Origin: Thiofilum flexile DSM 14609
GTDB lineage: Bacteria; Pseudomonadota; Gammaproteobacteria; Thiotrichales; Thiotrichaceae
Direction: 5' to 3'
DNA length: 64,000 nt
Assembly: GCF_000380185.1 (NCBI RefSeq)
Contig: NZ_KB904791.1
Location: 1-64,000 of the forward strand
Under the pieces are notes generated by a model that did not search any database, was not told where the DNA came from, and saw only the letters and a program-made list of their open reading frames with translations. The position numbers and the translations under genes are program-made. Below are positions 44,623 through 54,103 of the stretch, one piece after another; position 1 is the first letter of the stretch, and each line of letters begins with the position of its first letter.

Positions 44623-46566
44623 ATGTCAACTTTACTGTGGCAACCGTCCGCTAAACAAATGCAAAGCAGTACCTTATGGCACTTTATGCAGTGGGCAGCG
44701 ATGCAAACCCAACAAGTATTCAATACTTATGCAGAGCTGTATCAGTGGTCGATAGAGGACAGTCCGCGCTTTTGGTCATTACTGTGGGACTATACCCAAA
44801 TACGCGGCGTCAAAGGCGAGCAAATAGTCGTCAATCAGGACAATATTGAGAAAGCAGTCTGGTTTCCTGACGCACAGCTCAATTTTGCTGAGAATCTATT
44901 GCGTGAACCCGATGCTGGGGGCGATACAGTCGCGATTTATTTTAAGGTTGAAGATCAAGCCATTCGCACCCTGACTTTTGATCAACTACTCGACCAAACC
45001 CAAAGGGTAGCGACTTGGCTGAAAGCACAGGGCGTGACGGCGGGTGATCGGGTGGCGGGCTATGTGGCGAATACACCTGAAACCGTGATTGCTATGCTGG
45101 CTGCCACCAGTTTAGGGGCGATCTGGACTTCAACCTCGCCCGATTTCGGGGAGGAGAGCGTGATTGAGCGCTTCGGACAGACTGAGCCTAAAGTACTGTT
45201 TGCAGTGGATGGTTATTTTTATAATGGTAAGCGTGTCGATATTCGGAGCAAAGTTCAGACGGTACAAGCCGCACTTCCAAGTATTGAGCAGACTGTGATT
45301 GTGCCCCTACTAGAGGCGGATACAACGGGGTTGGGAGTCGCTTGGGCAGAGGTGCTACAAACGCCCAGCCTACCGCTGGAGTTTGTGCCGCGTGGTTTTA
45401 ATGATCCTCTGTATATTTTGTATTCGTCTGGTACGACGGGCAAGCCTAAATGTATTACCCATAAAGTCGGGGGCGTATTACTCCAGCACCTGAAAGAACA
45501 GCAATTGCATAGTGATATTCGCGCCGGCGACCGGGTGTTTTATTTCACCACTTGCGGCTGGATGATGTGGAATTGGTTAGTGAGTGCTTTGGCTTCCAAA
45601 GCGGCTTTAGTGCTGTATGAAGGTTCGCCCTTTTATCCTTCAGGCGAGGTATTGTGGGATTATGCCGAGGCGGTGGGAGTCACCTTATTTGGGACTTCAG
45701 CTAAGTATTTAGAGGCCTTGAATAAAGCCAATATTCAACCTAAAACCACGCGGCGGCTACATACTTTACGCACCCTATGTTCGACCGGCTCCGTGTTGGC
45801 ACCAGAGAGTTTTGACTATGTCTATGCGGGCATTAAACGAGATATGTGTCTGGCCTCGATTTCTGGGGGGACGGATATTGTGTCTTGCTTTGTGTTGGGT
45901 AATCCACTCTTACCCGTGTATCGCGGGGAAAGCCAATGCCGTGGGTTAGGGATGGCAGTTGAGGTATTTAATGAAGAGGGTAAGCCAGTAGTAGGGCAAA
46001 AAGGCGAGCTGGTGTGTACCCAAACCTTTCCCTCACAACCCGCCTTTTTCTGGGGGGATAGCACTGGCGAGAAATACCATAATGCCTATTTTGCTCAATA
46101 CCCGAATGTGTGGCAGCACGGTGATTATGTAGAACTAACCGAGCACGATGGGGTAATTATCTATGGGCGTTCCGATGCGACCCTTAATCCGGGGGGCGTG
46201 CGGATTGGGACGGCTGAGATTTATCGCTATGTCGAGCAATTAGACGAAGTGCTAGAGAGTATCGCGATTGGGCAGGATTGGGATAACGATGTGCGAGTGG
46301 TGCTATTTGTGGTGCTTAAGCCTGCTTATGTACTTGATGCTGCACTGATCCAGAAAATTCGCTCGACTATTCGTCAGCACTGTACTCCGCGCCATGTTCC
46401 TGCCAAGGTAATACAGGTCGCTGCGATACCCCGTACCAAGTCGGGTAAAATTGTGGAGTTAGCGGTGCGCGAGGTAGTGCATAATCGGGTGGTCAAGAAT
46501 ATTCATGCCCTCGCCAATCCAGAAGCATTAGAGTACTATCGGAATTTAATCGAATTGCAGACTTGA
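44623..46566 (+). CDS. aacS: Acetoacetyl-CoA synthetase
   Basis: 647 residues of the adenylate-forming superfamily. ATP-binding motif YILYSSGTTGKPKCI; FYFTTCGWMMWNWLVSAL is characteristic of AacS; CLASISGGTDIVSCFV and the C-terminal lysine motif IPRTKSGKIVELAVRE follow. It activates acetoacetate to acetoacetyl-CoA. ATG 44623, preceded by TAGGAG, is preferred over the TTG just before. It is co-directional with maiA 40 bases upstream, and both fit degradation of aromatic amino acids to acetoacetate. Confidence 0.93.
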   Translation: MSTLLWQPSAKQMQSSTLWHFMQWAAMQTQQVFNTYAELYQWSIEDSPRFWSLLWDYTQIRGVKGEQIVVNQDNIEKAVWFPDAQLNFAENLLREPDAGGDTVAIYFKVEDQAIRTLTFDQLLDQTQRVATWLKAQGVTAGDRVAGYVANTPETVIAMLAATSLGAIWTSTSPDFGEESVIERFGQTEPKVLFAVDGYFYNGKRVDIRSKVQTVQAALPSIEQTVIVPLLEADTTGLGVAWAEVLQTPSLPLEFVPRGFNDPLYILYSSGTTGKPKCITHKVGGVLLQHLKEQQLHSDIRAGDRVFYFTTCGWMMWNWLVSALASKAALVLYEGSPFYPSGEVLWDYAEAVGVTLFGTSAKYLEALNKANIQPKTTRRLHTLRTLCSTGSVLAPESFDYVYAGIKRDMCLASISGGTDIVSCFVLGNPLLPVYRGESQCRGLGMAVEVFNEEGKPVVGQKGELVCTQTFPSQPAFFWGDSTGEKYHNAYFAQYPNVWQHGDYVELTEHDGVIIYGRSDATLNPGGVRIGTAEIYRYVEQLDEVLESIAIGQDWDNDVRVVLFVVLKPAYVLDAALIQKIRSTIRQHCTPRHVPAKVIQVAAIPRTKSGKIVELAVREVVHNRVVKNIHALANPEALEYYRNLIELQT

Positions 46567-47035
46567 CCCTAGCTTCGATCCCTGATGCTGTATTTCGCCA
46601 TCAGACATGAACAGGTATGAATCAAAGACCTAATTTAGCTTTGTTTGATAAATATGAGTTCCCTTTTTGTGGTTCATGTGTAGTATCATGGGTTAGAGTG
46701 ATAATAAAAACTAAATCTTGACTATTTTGCTCTTGAAATCTCAGTTGGCTGTCCATATCTAGTGTATAAGTATTTAATAATAGACTTTAACTGATCACTA
46801 TATGATCGATTTTTGTTATTAAATGATTAGTAAATAAGTAATTGATATTAATTAGTTTATTCAAGGGTTCCGGTATTAAATAAATGCCTTGTCCCTACTC
46901 TCATAACATTACTTAGGTCTTTTTACGCATTGCAAGCACTGCCTACTAGAGGCGAACGAATCAACCATCGTTTACACCTCTAACTATCAGTGCGGCAACC
47001 CAAATGATAGAAAATAGAAACTGTGAGGTTACGCT
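46567..47035. other. Long AT-rich leader and promoter region of lon
   Basis: 469 bases without a gene. The AT-rich stretch 46780-46880 shows no hairpin of note. A heat-shock-type promoter candidate is listed separately. The region is long enough for a second promoter nearer the lon start, but none stands out. Confidence 0.5.
46732..46758 (+). promoter_or_regulatory. Candidate sigma-32 (heat-shock) promoter upstream of lon
   Basis: CTTGAAA (46732-46738), 12 bases, then GTCCATAT (46751-46758) resembles the E. coli sigma-32 pattern CTTGAAA / CCCCATnT. lon is a classic sigma-32 gene. The long distance (about 275 bases) to the lon ATG weakens the call. Confidence 0.4.
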
Positions 47036-49438
47036 ATGACTGAATCTAATGTTCGCGCAGCGCAAGGGTATGATTCTACCCCCTCAAATTTGCCTGACGA
47101 TATTTTAATTGTGTTACCGACTCGTAATATGGTGCTATTCCCCGGAGTAGTTGCCCCCATTACCCTGAGTCGAGAAACCAGTATTACCACCGCTCAAGAA
47201 GCCATTCGCCAAGGCAAGCGCTTAGGCTTAGTAATGCAACGCGATCCCGATCAAGATAATCCGGGCGTGAATGACCTTCATGCGGTCGGCATTCAAGTCA
47301 ATATCTTGCGCTATGTGACCACTAAAGATGGGAGTCACCACCTTGTAGTACAGGGTGAGGAGCGTTTTCAGGTATTAGATTACGTGATTCAAGGGGGCGC
47401 TTATTTAGGGGCTAAGGTTAGACACTTACCGGATGTCGACGATCAAGATCCCACGATTAAAGCCAGAATGCGTCATTTACAGCAGATGGCACTGGAAGTT
47501 GCAGGCTTACTCCCGCAATTGCCGGAAGAGGTGATCCAGACCCTGCGTAATATTAAAGAAGCCGGTGCTTTGGCGGATTTAATCGCTAACTTTATGGATA
47601 TGACCCCAGAGGCCAAACAAGCCTTATTGGAGATTACTGATCTACAAGAGCGCTTGGATAAGGTGTCTGAGCTACTCACACGCCAATTAGAAGTGCTCAA
47701 GCTTACCAATGAAATCGACAAGAAGGCGCGTGCCTCGATGGATGAGCGTCAACGTGAGTATCTCTTACGTGAGCAATTGAAAACGATTCGCCAGCAACTC
47801 GGCGATGATGATGACAATAGCACTGAACTAGAGGAATTACGGGCGCGTTTAGAGGCGGCAGAATTACCGAATGAGGTTTATGAACAAGCTAAAAAAGAGC
47901 TACGGCGTTTAGAGCAAATGCAAGATTCCTCCAGCGAGTACTCCATGGTGCGTACCTATTTGGAGTGGTTGGCTGAGTTGCCTTGGAGTCGCTTGGATGC
48001 TGAAACCATTGATATTGCTAAAGCGCGGCAGATTCTAGATGACGAACACTTTGGCTTGGAAAAAGTAAAGCAGCGCATTATTGAATATTTAGCGGTACGT
48101 AAGCTCAATCCAGAAGGACGCAGCCCTATCCTATGCTTTGTAGGCCCTCCGGGGGTAGGCAAAACCTCGATGGGGCAGAGTATTGCGCATGCGATGGGCT
48201 TGGAGTTTGTGCGTTCGAGCTTAGGTGGGGTACATGATGAGGCGGAAATTCGCGGGCATCGGCGCACCTATCTAGGCGCTTTACCGGGTAATATTATTCA
48301 AGCCTTGCGTAAAGCCGGCACCCGTAATCCGGTGTTTATGCTCGATGAGATTGATAAGCTAGGGGGCGGCGGTTTCCACGGTGATCCCGCAGCGGCACTC
48401 TTAGAGGTACTTGATCCTGAGCAAAACGGTACGTTTCGGGATAATTATCTAGCCCAAGCATTTGATTTACGCAACGTCGTCTTTATTGCTACGGCGAATG
48501 TGCTGGATGCGATTCCAACACCTTTGCGGGATAGAATGGAAGTGATTGAGCTGCCGGGCTATACCGAAGAGGAAAAGGTCGAGATTGCTAAACGCTATTT
48601 GGTCAAACGCCAATTAAAAGATAATGGCCTCACCGCCGAGCAAGCACTGATTACCGAGGCGGCTCTGCGTAGCCTGATTAGTGAGTATACCCGCGAGGCT
48701 GGGGTGCGTAATCTGGATCGTAAGCTAGGTGCTGTATTGCGTCGTGCAGCGGTACAGGTGGCAGAAGGTGCGGCTACACCGATTATCATTGATGCAGAGC
48801 AAGTGCAAAGTGTTTTAGGTGCGCAGCGCTTTGAAAGTGAAATCGCTATGCGTACTAGTATGCCCGGCGTGGCAACAGGCTTGGCATGGACGCCCGTGGG
48901 TGGGGATATTCTCTTTATCGAAACCACTAAAATGCCCGGTCATGGTAAGTTAATTATTACCGGACAGCTGGGGGACGTGATGAAAGAGAGCGCTCAAGCG
49001 GCCTTGAGCCTAGTTAAATCTCGTGCAGATGCTCTGGGGATTGATGCTAAGGTGTTTGATGAACATGATATTCACCTACACGTACCGGCAGGGGCGATTC
49101 CTAAAGATGGCCCTAGTGCTGGGGTGGCGATGTTTACCTCACTGGTATCCTTACTCACCGGACGCTGTGTGCGTAGTGATGTAGCGATGACGGGTGAGAT
49201 TAGTTTGCGCGGCCTCGTGTTACCGATTGGGGGTGTGAAAGAAAAATGCTTAGCGGCTTTACGCGCAGGTATCCATACGGTGTTATTACCCGCTCGGAAT
49301 CGTAAAGATGTAGATGATGTGCCGGAAAATGCGCGTAAACAACTAAACTTCATCTTTATGGAGCGCGTAGAAGATGCTATGAAAGCGGCGCTAGAGACGA
49401 ATGAGTCAATGGTCGCCGCCTATCAATCGGCAGCTTAG
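47036..49438 (+). CDS. lon: ATP-dependent protease Lon
   Basis: 800 residues. N-terminal substrate-binding LAN domain (about 20-215, LPTRNMVLFPGVVAPI), AAA+ domain with Walker A GPPGVGKT from residue 370 and Walker B VFMLDEIDKL, and C-terminal Ser-Lys protease domain with Ser694 in GPSAGVAM. Lon degrades misfolded and regulatory proteins in the cytosol. The upstream region has a possible heat-shock promoter; a terminator follows. Slightly longer than E. coli Lon (784) at the N-terminus. Confidence 0.97.
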   Translation: MTESNVRAAQGYDSTPSNLPDDILIVLPTRNMVLFPGVVAPITLSRETSITTAQEAIRQGKRLGLVMQRDPDQDNPGVNDLHAVGIQVNILRYVTTKDGSHHLVVQGEERFQVLDYVIQGGAYLGAKVRHLPDVDDQDPTIKARMRHLQQMALEVAGLLPQLPEEVIQTLRNIKEAGALADLIANFMDMTPEAKQALLEITDLQERLDKVSELLTRQLEVLKLTNEIDKKARASMDERQREYLLREQLKTIRQQLGDDDDNSTELEELRARLEAAELPNEVYEQAKKELRRLEQMQDSSSEYSMVRTYLEWLAELPWSRLDAETIDIAKARQILDDEHFGLEKVKQRIIEYLAVRKLNPEGRSPILCFVGPPGVGKTSMGQSIAHAMGLEFVRSSLGGVHDEAEIRGHRRTYLGALPGNIIQALRKAGTRNPVFMLDEIDKLGGGGFHGDPAAALLEVLDPEQNGTFRDNYLAQAFDLRNVVFIATANVLDAIPTPLRDRMEVIELPGYTEEEKVEIAKRYLVKRQLKDNGLTAEQALITEAALRSLISEYTREAGVRNLDRKLGAVLRRAAVQVAEGAATPIIIDAEQVQSVLGAQRFESEIAMRTSMPGVATGLAWTPVGGDILFIETTKMPGHGKLIITGQLGDVMKESAQAALSLVKSRADALGIDAKVFDEHDIHLHVPAGAIPKDGPSAGVAMFTSLVSLLTGRCVRSDVAMTGEISLRGLVLPIGGVKEKCLAALRAGIHTVLLPARNRKDVDDVPENARKQLNFIFMERVEDAMKAALETNESMVAAYQSAA

Positions 49439-49493
49439 GGTATTATAAAGTTACTTGACTGGTACTAGCCCCTAATAAGGCTAGTACACTTTT

Positions 49494-49536
49494 AAAGCAC
49501 CTCTTGGGTTATTTGCACCAAAGAGGTGCTTTTTTG
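49494..49536 (+). terminator. Rho-independent terminator of lon
   Basis: 12-bp stem AAAGCACCTCTT / AAGAGGTGCTTT ending in a run of T residues, 56 bases after the lon stop. Confidence 0.92.
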
Positions 49537-49566
49537 TTTTAGTAGCAGGGTAAAATAAGGACACAG

Positions 49567-49674
49567 AGAAAGTCAGTAGGTCTTTCTTCCGCAGTCTTGG
49601 CGGCATGGATGCCGCCTTGTAGCGTACAAGGACGTATTCACAGCGACTGCGGAAGAAAGACCTACTGACTTTCT
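49567..49674 (+). repeat. Dispersed hairpin repeat, copy C
   Basis: Perfect 30-bp inverted arms (49567-49596 and 49645-49674), including the shared GCAGTC/GACTGC, enclose the same core as copy A (GGCGGCATGGATGCCGCC, TAGCGTACAAGGACGTATT). The distal arm sequence differs from copies A and B but remains fully self-complementary. It sits between the lon terminator and ureE. Confidence 0.92.
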
Positions 49675-49771
49675 TCTCTAATAGCTGAACAAAGTCGAGT
49701 ACTTAGCTCAGCACTATTTTTTGGCATAAAAACTGCTAACGGTTAGTATTGGTGCTTGAATAGGTTTATCT

Positions 49772-50245
49772 ATGCTCAAATTGACGACGAAACTCCCGAA
49801 TCCTCCTAAAACGACAGCCTTCACGCTGACGCTGCCTTATGAAAAACGCATTATTACGCGTCAACGGGTGATGCTAGATCAAGGGCTGGAGGCGGGTTTA
49901 TTTTTAGAGCGCGGTGGTACGTTGCAACAAGGGGATTGCTTGCAAGCTGAAACCGGCGAGCAGGTAAGGATACAAGCGGCTCTGGAGGCGGTTTCAACCG
50001 TTTATTGCGAGGATGCTTTATTACTCGCGCAGGTATGCTATCACTTAGGCAATCGCCATATACCACTGGAAATCAGTGCGGGGCGTGTGCGTTATCTACA
50101 GGATCATGTCTTAGATGATATGGTGCGCGGCTTAGGATTAAGTGTGGTATTAGAGCAAGCAAGCTTTGAACCAGAGGCGGGTGCCTATGCGGGTGCTCAT
50201 GCTCATAATAGCCATCCCTATATTAGCTTTAACCATGGGCATTAA
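49772..50245 (+). CDS. ureE: Urease accessory protein UreE (nickel chaperone)
   Basis: 157 residues. N-terminal peptide-binding half (TLPYEKRIITRQRVMLDQG, FLERGGTLQQGD), then a ferredoxin-like nickel-binding half with YHLGNRHIPLEI (conserved metal-site His) and LDDMVRGLGLSV. The C-terminal tail is His-containing (GAHAHNSH, FNHGH), though shorter in His than Klebsiella UreE. UreE hands nickel to UreG/UreF/UreD for urease maturation. ureF overlaps the end. Urease subunits and ureG are not in this window. Confidence 0.93.
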   Translation: MLKLTTKLPNPPKTTAFTLTLPYEKRIITRQRVMLDQGLEAGLFLERGGTLQQGDCLQAETGEQVRIQAALEAVSTVYCEDALLLAQVCYHLGNRHIPLEISAGRVRYLQDHVLDDMVRGLGLSVVLEQASFEPEAGAYAGAHAHNSHPYISFNHGH

Positions 50246-50921
50246 TGCTTCTACAGATGTGGCACTCATTCGGCTCATGCATTTGGTGAGTCCTTCGCTG
50301 CCCATTGGATCTTTTACCTATTCGCAGGGGATTGAGTGGGCAGTTGAGCAGGGATGGATTAAAACAGTTGCTGACTTGAAAGCTTGGTTGCTCAGTCAAT
50401 TAAATAGCAGTTTAATTTATGTCGATATTCCCATCGTTAAACGCTTATATAGTGCAGCGCAAGCACAGGATTTAACTGCACTCATCTATTGGGTGGAGGT
50501 GTTGCTGGCGAATCGTGAAACGCGTGAGCTGATGTTAGAGGAAATCAATCGGGGGCGAGCTTTAGCCGATTTATTGATTGCCTTGGATATCCCAAATGCT
50601 AAAGAGTGGAAACCTATATTAGCCCAAAGCCAAGCGGCTGGCTTTGTATTGGCCTCGGTACATTGGCAGATTCCTTTAGAGCAGGCTTTATATGGGTATG
50701 TGTGGAGCTGGTTAGAAAATCTAGTGCTCTCAGCCGTGAAAATTATCCCGCTGGGGCAAACGCAGGGACAGGCTTGTTTGCATCAATTAATTCCTACCGT
50801 ATTGCCCGCCATTGAGCAGGGGTTATTGCTGGGTGATGAAGATTTGGGTGGCTCTAGCTTTGCGTTAGCCCTAGCGAGCAGTCGTCATGAAACTCAATAC
50901 ACACGTCTGTTTCGTTCCTAA
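50235..50921 (+). CDS. ureF: Urease accessory protein UreF
   Basis: 228 residues, all-helical UreF. IRLMHLVSPSLPIGSFTYSQG is the family's N-terminal signature, then GIEWAVEQGWI, ANRETRELMLEE and a late LASSRHETQYTRLFRS. UreF scaffolds UreD and UreG during nickel insertion. ATG 50235 (overlapping the ureE end by 11 bases) is chosen because it aligns with the family start; the longer in-frame extension to 50166 lies wholly within ureE. The expected ureG is absent downstream. Confidence 0.93.
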   Translation: MGINASTDVALIRLMHLVSPSLPIGSFTYSQGIEWAVEQGWIKTVADLKAWLLSQLNSSLIYVDIPIVKRLYSAAQAQDLTALIYWVEVLLANRETRELMLEEINRGRALADLLIALDIPNAKEWKPILAQSQAAGFVLASVHWQIPLEQALYGYVWSWLENLVLSAVKIIPLGQTQGQACLHQLIPTVLPAIEQGLLLGDEDLGGSSFALALASSRHETQYTRLFRS

Positions 50922-51092
50922 AGTTAACAATTTTGTAAAATATTCACCTTTTGCTCAATAAGGCATGGGTGGAGCTTTACCACTTGCATTATTCCTCCTA
51001 CAGTAATGGCTATCAGTTGATCAATAATGCCTAATGACCTGATCAACTCTTATTTGCACTAAACCATTATCATGTTAACAAGGAGTTTGATG

Positions 51093-51503
51093 ATGAATAA
51101 TCCCTATAAAGCTAAAGTAGCCGCTATGGCACTCTCTTTTGTGGCAGTAGGCTTTACCTCGGTAGCTTCAGCTAATCCTAATCAAGCCTCTCAAACCGGA
51201 GCTGTTACACAAGCTGTGCCACCTAAGCCAGCGGTTAAAGCCCCGAAACCAGCTCAAAAGCCACCGAAGAAAGTAAAACAAAAGAAAATTACGCCTAAGC
51301 CTGTGGCTAAGCCGAAACAAGAAGTACCGGTTCCACCAATAGCTGTGAATCCAGCAGGTCCCGTATCAACAACAACAGTCACTGTAGAGCCAATTAAACC
51401 TAAGCAAGAAGTACCGGCTCCACAAATCTCTGTGAACCCAGCGCCACCTATGCCAAAACCTACAGTTTCTGTTCAAACGATACCGACTCAATCTTCTAAA
51501 TAA
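51093..51503 (+). CDS. Secreted Pro/Lys/Val-rich protein
   Basis: 136 residues. Signal peptide (YKAKVAAMALSFVAVGFTSVASA, cleavage before NPNQ) and a low-complexity mature region rich in Pro, Lys and Val: KPAVKAPKPAQKPPKKVKQK, then two imperfect 31-residue-spaced repeats of KQEVPxPxIxVNPA. Probably an extended, basic periplasmic or surface protein. AAGGAG lies 7 bases upstream of ATG 51093. No family recognised. Confidence 0.65.
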   Translation: MNNPYKAKVAAMALSFVAVGFTSVASANPNQASQTGAVTQAVPPKPAVKAPKPAQKPPKKVKQKKITPKPVAKPKQEVPVPPIAVNPAGPVSTTTVTVEPIKPKQEVPAPQISVNPAPPMPKPTVSVQTIPTQSSK

Positions 51504-51557
51504 AGCAAGTCAGGTATACTAAGTGGTAAGGGTCGGTTGATAAGTTTAGGAGCTATT

Positions 51558-52271
51558 ATGTCAATGGGTGAGCAACAACGATTAATAACATTTTGGCAAA
51601 ATCAGGTCTTAGCCGAGTATGCCTCGGCGTCTATGACGGCTCATTTTACCCATTGGCTGATTCAACTCGGCGCACCCTTAGAGTTAATTCGACAGGCTTT
51701 GGCGATTGCTCAAGATGAGGTCACTCATGCCGAAGTCTGTCATCAAGTAGCCGCCACTTTAGGGGCTACTCAATTATTAGATACCACTAAGGCGCAAATG
51801 AGTTTTGCCGAACCCTTTGCTGATCCGCGCAAAAACTGTTGTGCGGCCTTATTAGACTTTTATTGCTTAGGTGAAACCGCTGCAGTACCTCTGTTTGCAG
51901 CCATGCGTAAAAACACGACTGAACCTATAGCACTACAAGCTTATGAGCGTATTATTGCCGATGAGCCACGTCATTCAACCTTTGGCTGGTTAACACTTGC
52001 GTGGGCGGATGAAGTGTGGAGCGAGGCAGGGCAATGGCTACAGGAATTATTTCCAGCGGCCTTAGAACGTATCGCAGCGCCTTATTATTGTGTGGAAGAG
52101 TATCAACCCGCACTCTCTGCTCACGAGCTTCAATGGGGCATGTTGCCACGCTTAGACTATGCACAGGTATTTGAAAATAAAATTATTCCCCTCTATGCCA
52201 AGCAATTACAGTATTACGATATTGATGTGCTGGCACAGTGGGAGTCATTAAAAGTGCGTAGATTTGCCTAG
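51558..52271 (+). CDS. Ferritin-like diiron protein
   Basis: 237 residues, four-helix ferritin-like fold with a complete diiron ligand set in the classical order: Glu20 (LAEYASAS), Glu54-x2-His57 (QDEVTHAEV), Glu106 (LGETAAV), Glu136-x2-His139 (DEPRHSTFGW). Such proteins act as oxygenases, oxidases or peroxide-reducing enzymes; substrate unknown. ATG 51558 has AGGAG five bases before it; the longer reading starts at TTG. The next gene starts right after its stop. Confidence 0.8.
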   Translation: MSMGEQQRLITFWQNQVLAEYASASMTAHFTHWLIQLGAPLELIRQALAIAQDEVTHAEVCHQVAATLGATQLLDTTKAQMSFAEPFADPRKNCCAALLDFYCLGETAAVPLFAAMRKNTTEPIALQAYERIIADEPRHSTFGWLTLAWADEVWSEAGQWLQELFPAALERIAAPYYCVEEYQPALSAHELQWGMLPRLDYAQVFENKIIPLYAKQLQYYDIDVLAQWESLKVRRFA

Positions 52272-53075
52272 GTGCGTTTTTCGTTAACAGCCTATCAGCT
52301 CAAATTATTGGGTGTACTGCTCATGGTCGGGGATCATGTGCATTACTTCTTTATGGAGCTAGGAGTACCAACGGTATTATATGCTGTAGGGCGTATTGTC
52401 GCGCCTATCTTTATTTTTCTAAGTATCGAGGGCATGGTTCACACCCATAGTCGGGAGCGTTATTTAGTACGTTTATTAGGCTGGTCTTGGGTCATGACGG
52501 CGGGTAATGTCTGGCTGGAGCAGGTACTACCGACCGAAAAAGCGTTATTTGCCAATATTTTTGCCTGTCTGTTTTTGGGTGGATGGTTTATTTACTTTAT
52601 CGATTTATGCCTACAGTCATCCAAGCAATCCCCTAGAGCTGGATGGAAAATAATCATTAGCTTGCTTGCTTTACTACTACCTTGGTTAGTCGATTTAGCC
52701 AAGGTTAGCATACTCGCCCAAGAGCCAGTAAATACCCCCTTACTGACGGCGCTGCATTTTATCCCTAGCCCACATTTCATCGAGGGCGGTTTATTATTTT
52801 TTCTCTTGGCACTCTGGTTTTACTATACCCGCTCCCAGCGCGAGGTACAGTTATTGGGGTTAGTCCTATTAGGAGGCATGCTGTATTTGCAAACCAACTC
52901 CGCCGAGCGCTGGTCGAGTGATTTGCAATGGATGATGCTGGGGGCGGTATTACCTTTAGCCTATTATAATGGGCAGCGCGGAGCCGGGCATAAGTACTTT
53001 TTTTATCTGTTTTATCCCTTGCATCTCTGGCTATTGTATGGATTGTATTACGTGCTAGTGACCAGCAAGGCTTAA
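52272..53075 (+). CDS. TraX family membrane protein
   Basis: 267 residues, about seven membrane segments. Starts AYQLKLLGVLLMVGDHVHYF and ends NGQRG...KYFFYLFYPLHLWLLYGLYY, the two most conserved parts of the TraX family. F-plasmid TraX N-acetylates pilin; chromosomal relatives are of unknown substrate and belong to the acyltransferase-3-like membrane group. The GTG start directly follows the ferritin-like gene's stop. No conjugation genes are nearby. Confidence 0.8.
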   Translation: MRFSLTAYQLKLLGVLLMVGDHVHYFFMELGVPTVLYAVGRIVAPIFIFLSIEGMVHTHSRERYLVRLLGWSWVMTAGNVWLEQVLPTEKALFANIFACLFLGGWFIYFIDLCLQSSKQSPRAGWKIIISLLALLLPWLVDLAKVSILAQEPVNTPLLTALHFIPSPHFIEGGLLFFLLALWFYYTRSQREVQLLGLVLLGGMLYLQTNSAERWSSDLQWMMLGAVLPLAYYNGQRGAGHKYFFYLFYPLHLWLLYGLYYVLVTSKA

Positions 53076-53144
53076 AATCGCTTGCGCTACTAGTACTTTG
53101 ACCGCATGCTTGGGGTTATGACTAATAATATTTAATTAGCTGGC

Positions 53145-53894
53145 ATGAGTACTTGGTTTATTTCAGATTTACATCTTTTTCCTACCCGTCCGCAGAGCAT
53201 TGAATTATTACTCCAATTCCTCACCTATCTAGAGCAGCAGCGCCCACAGGGGTTATATGTATTGGGTGATTTGTTTGAGTATTGGGTGGGCGATGATGTA
53301 TTAGAGCATCCCATGGGGGCGGGGTTTGTGCCAGTGATAGAGGCCTTTCAGCGCTTAGCAGCTCAAGGGGTGCCCATTGCCTTTCAGCACGGTAATCGTG
53401 ATTTCCTCCTAGGTAAGCATTGCGCTGAGCAAGCAGGTTTTACGCTGTTACCAGAGCACTATGTAGTAGATCTATATGGGGTGCCGACCCTACTCATGCA
53501 TGGTGATAGCTTATGTACGGAGGATAGGGATTATCAGCGCTTGCGTATGCAATTACGTGATCCAGTATGGCAACAGCAATTTCTCGCACTGCCCTTAGCA
53601 CAACGTATCGAGCAGGCTCAAGCACTACGTGCCGAAAGCCATACCCAGATGCAAGCTAAAGCAGAGGCTATTTTAGATGTGACCCCGACAACGGTTGAAA
53701 GTGTCATGCAGTCTCACGGTGTGACTCAACTCATTCATGGTCATACCCATTGCCCAGCGATACATCCATTTATTGTTCAAGGCCAATGCTATCAGCGCAT
53801 AGTATTAGGGGATTGGTATGGGGATAAAGGCAGTTTTTTAAAAGTTAGTTATCAAACGGTAAAGCTATTGAATGACTATCAGAGCGCTTATTAG
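53145..53894 (+). CDS. lpxH: UDP-2,3-diacylglucosamine diphosphatase LpxH
   Basis: 249 residues, calcineurin-like phosphoesterase. Motifs: ISDLHLF, LGDLFEYWVGDD, HGNRDFLLG, LMHGDSLCTEDRDYQ and HGHTHCP. It removes UMP to give lipid X in lipid A synthesis at the inner-membrane face. It fits the LPS export gene lptE seen earlier. Full length for the family (240 in E. coli). Confidence 0.95.
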   Translation: MSTWFISDLHLFPTRPQSIELLLQFLTYLEQQRPQGLYVLGDLFEYWVGDDVLEHPMGAGFVPVIEAFQRLAAQGVPIAFQHGNRDFLLGKHCAEQAGFTLLPEHYVVDLYGVPTLLMHGDSLCTEDRDYQRLRMQLRDPVWQQQFLALPLAQRIEQAQALRAESHTQMQAKAEAILDVTPTTVESVMQSHGVTQLIHGHTHCPAIHPFIVQGQCYQRIVLGDWYGDKGSFLKVSYQTVKLLNDYQSAY

Positions 53895-54103
53895 CTATAA
53901 ATATTACTTTGCTTTTCGTCTTATTTTTAATAAACTAAGTTTATAGCATATAATATTAAGTGTTGTAATTAAGTCTAAGTGGTAATAATACTACACACTT
54001 TTAAAAGTGTTTCTTTAAAAATAGCACAAATGGTTTATAATGGATTGTGTAGAAAATATACAACAAATACTAGTTTTTACTACCGGCCTAGGAGATGTCA
54101 GTT

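Noticed and set aside
52272-53075. Conjugation or plasmid region signalled by the TraX-family gene
   Set aside because: No other tra, relaxase or origin-of-transfer features are near, and TraX relatives are common on chromosomes.
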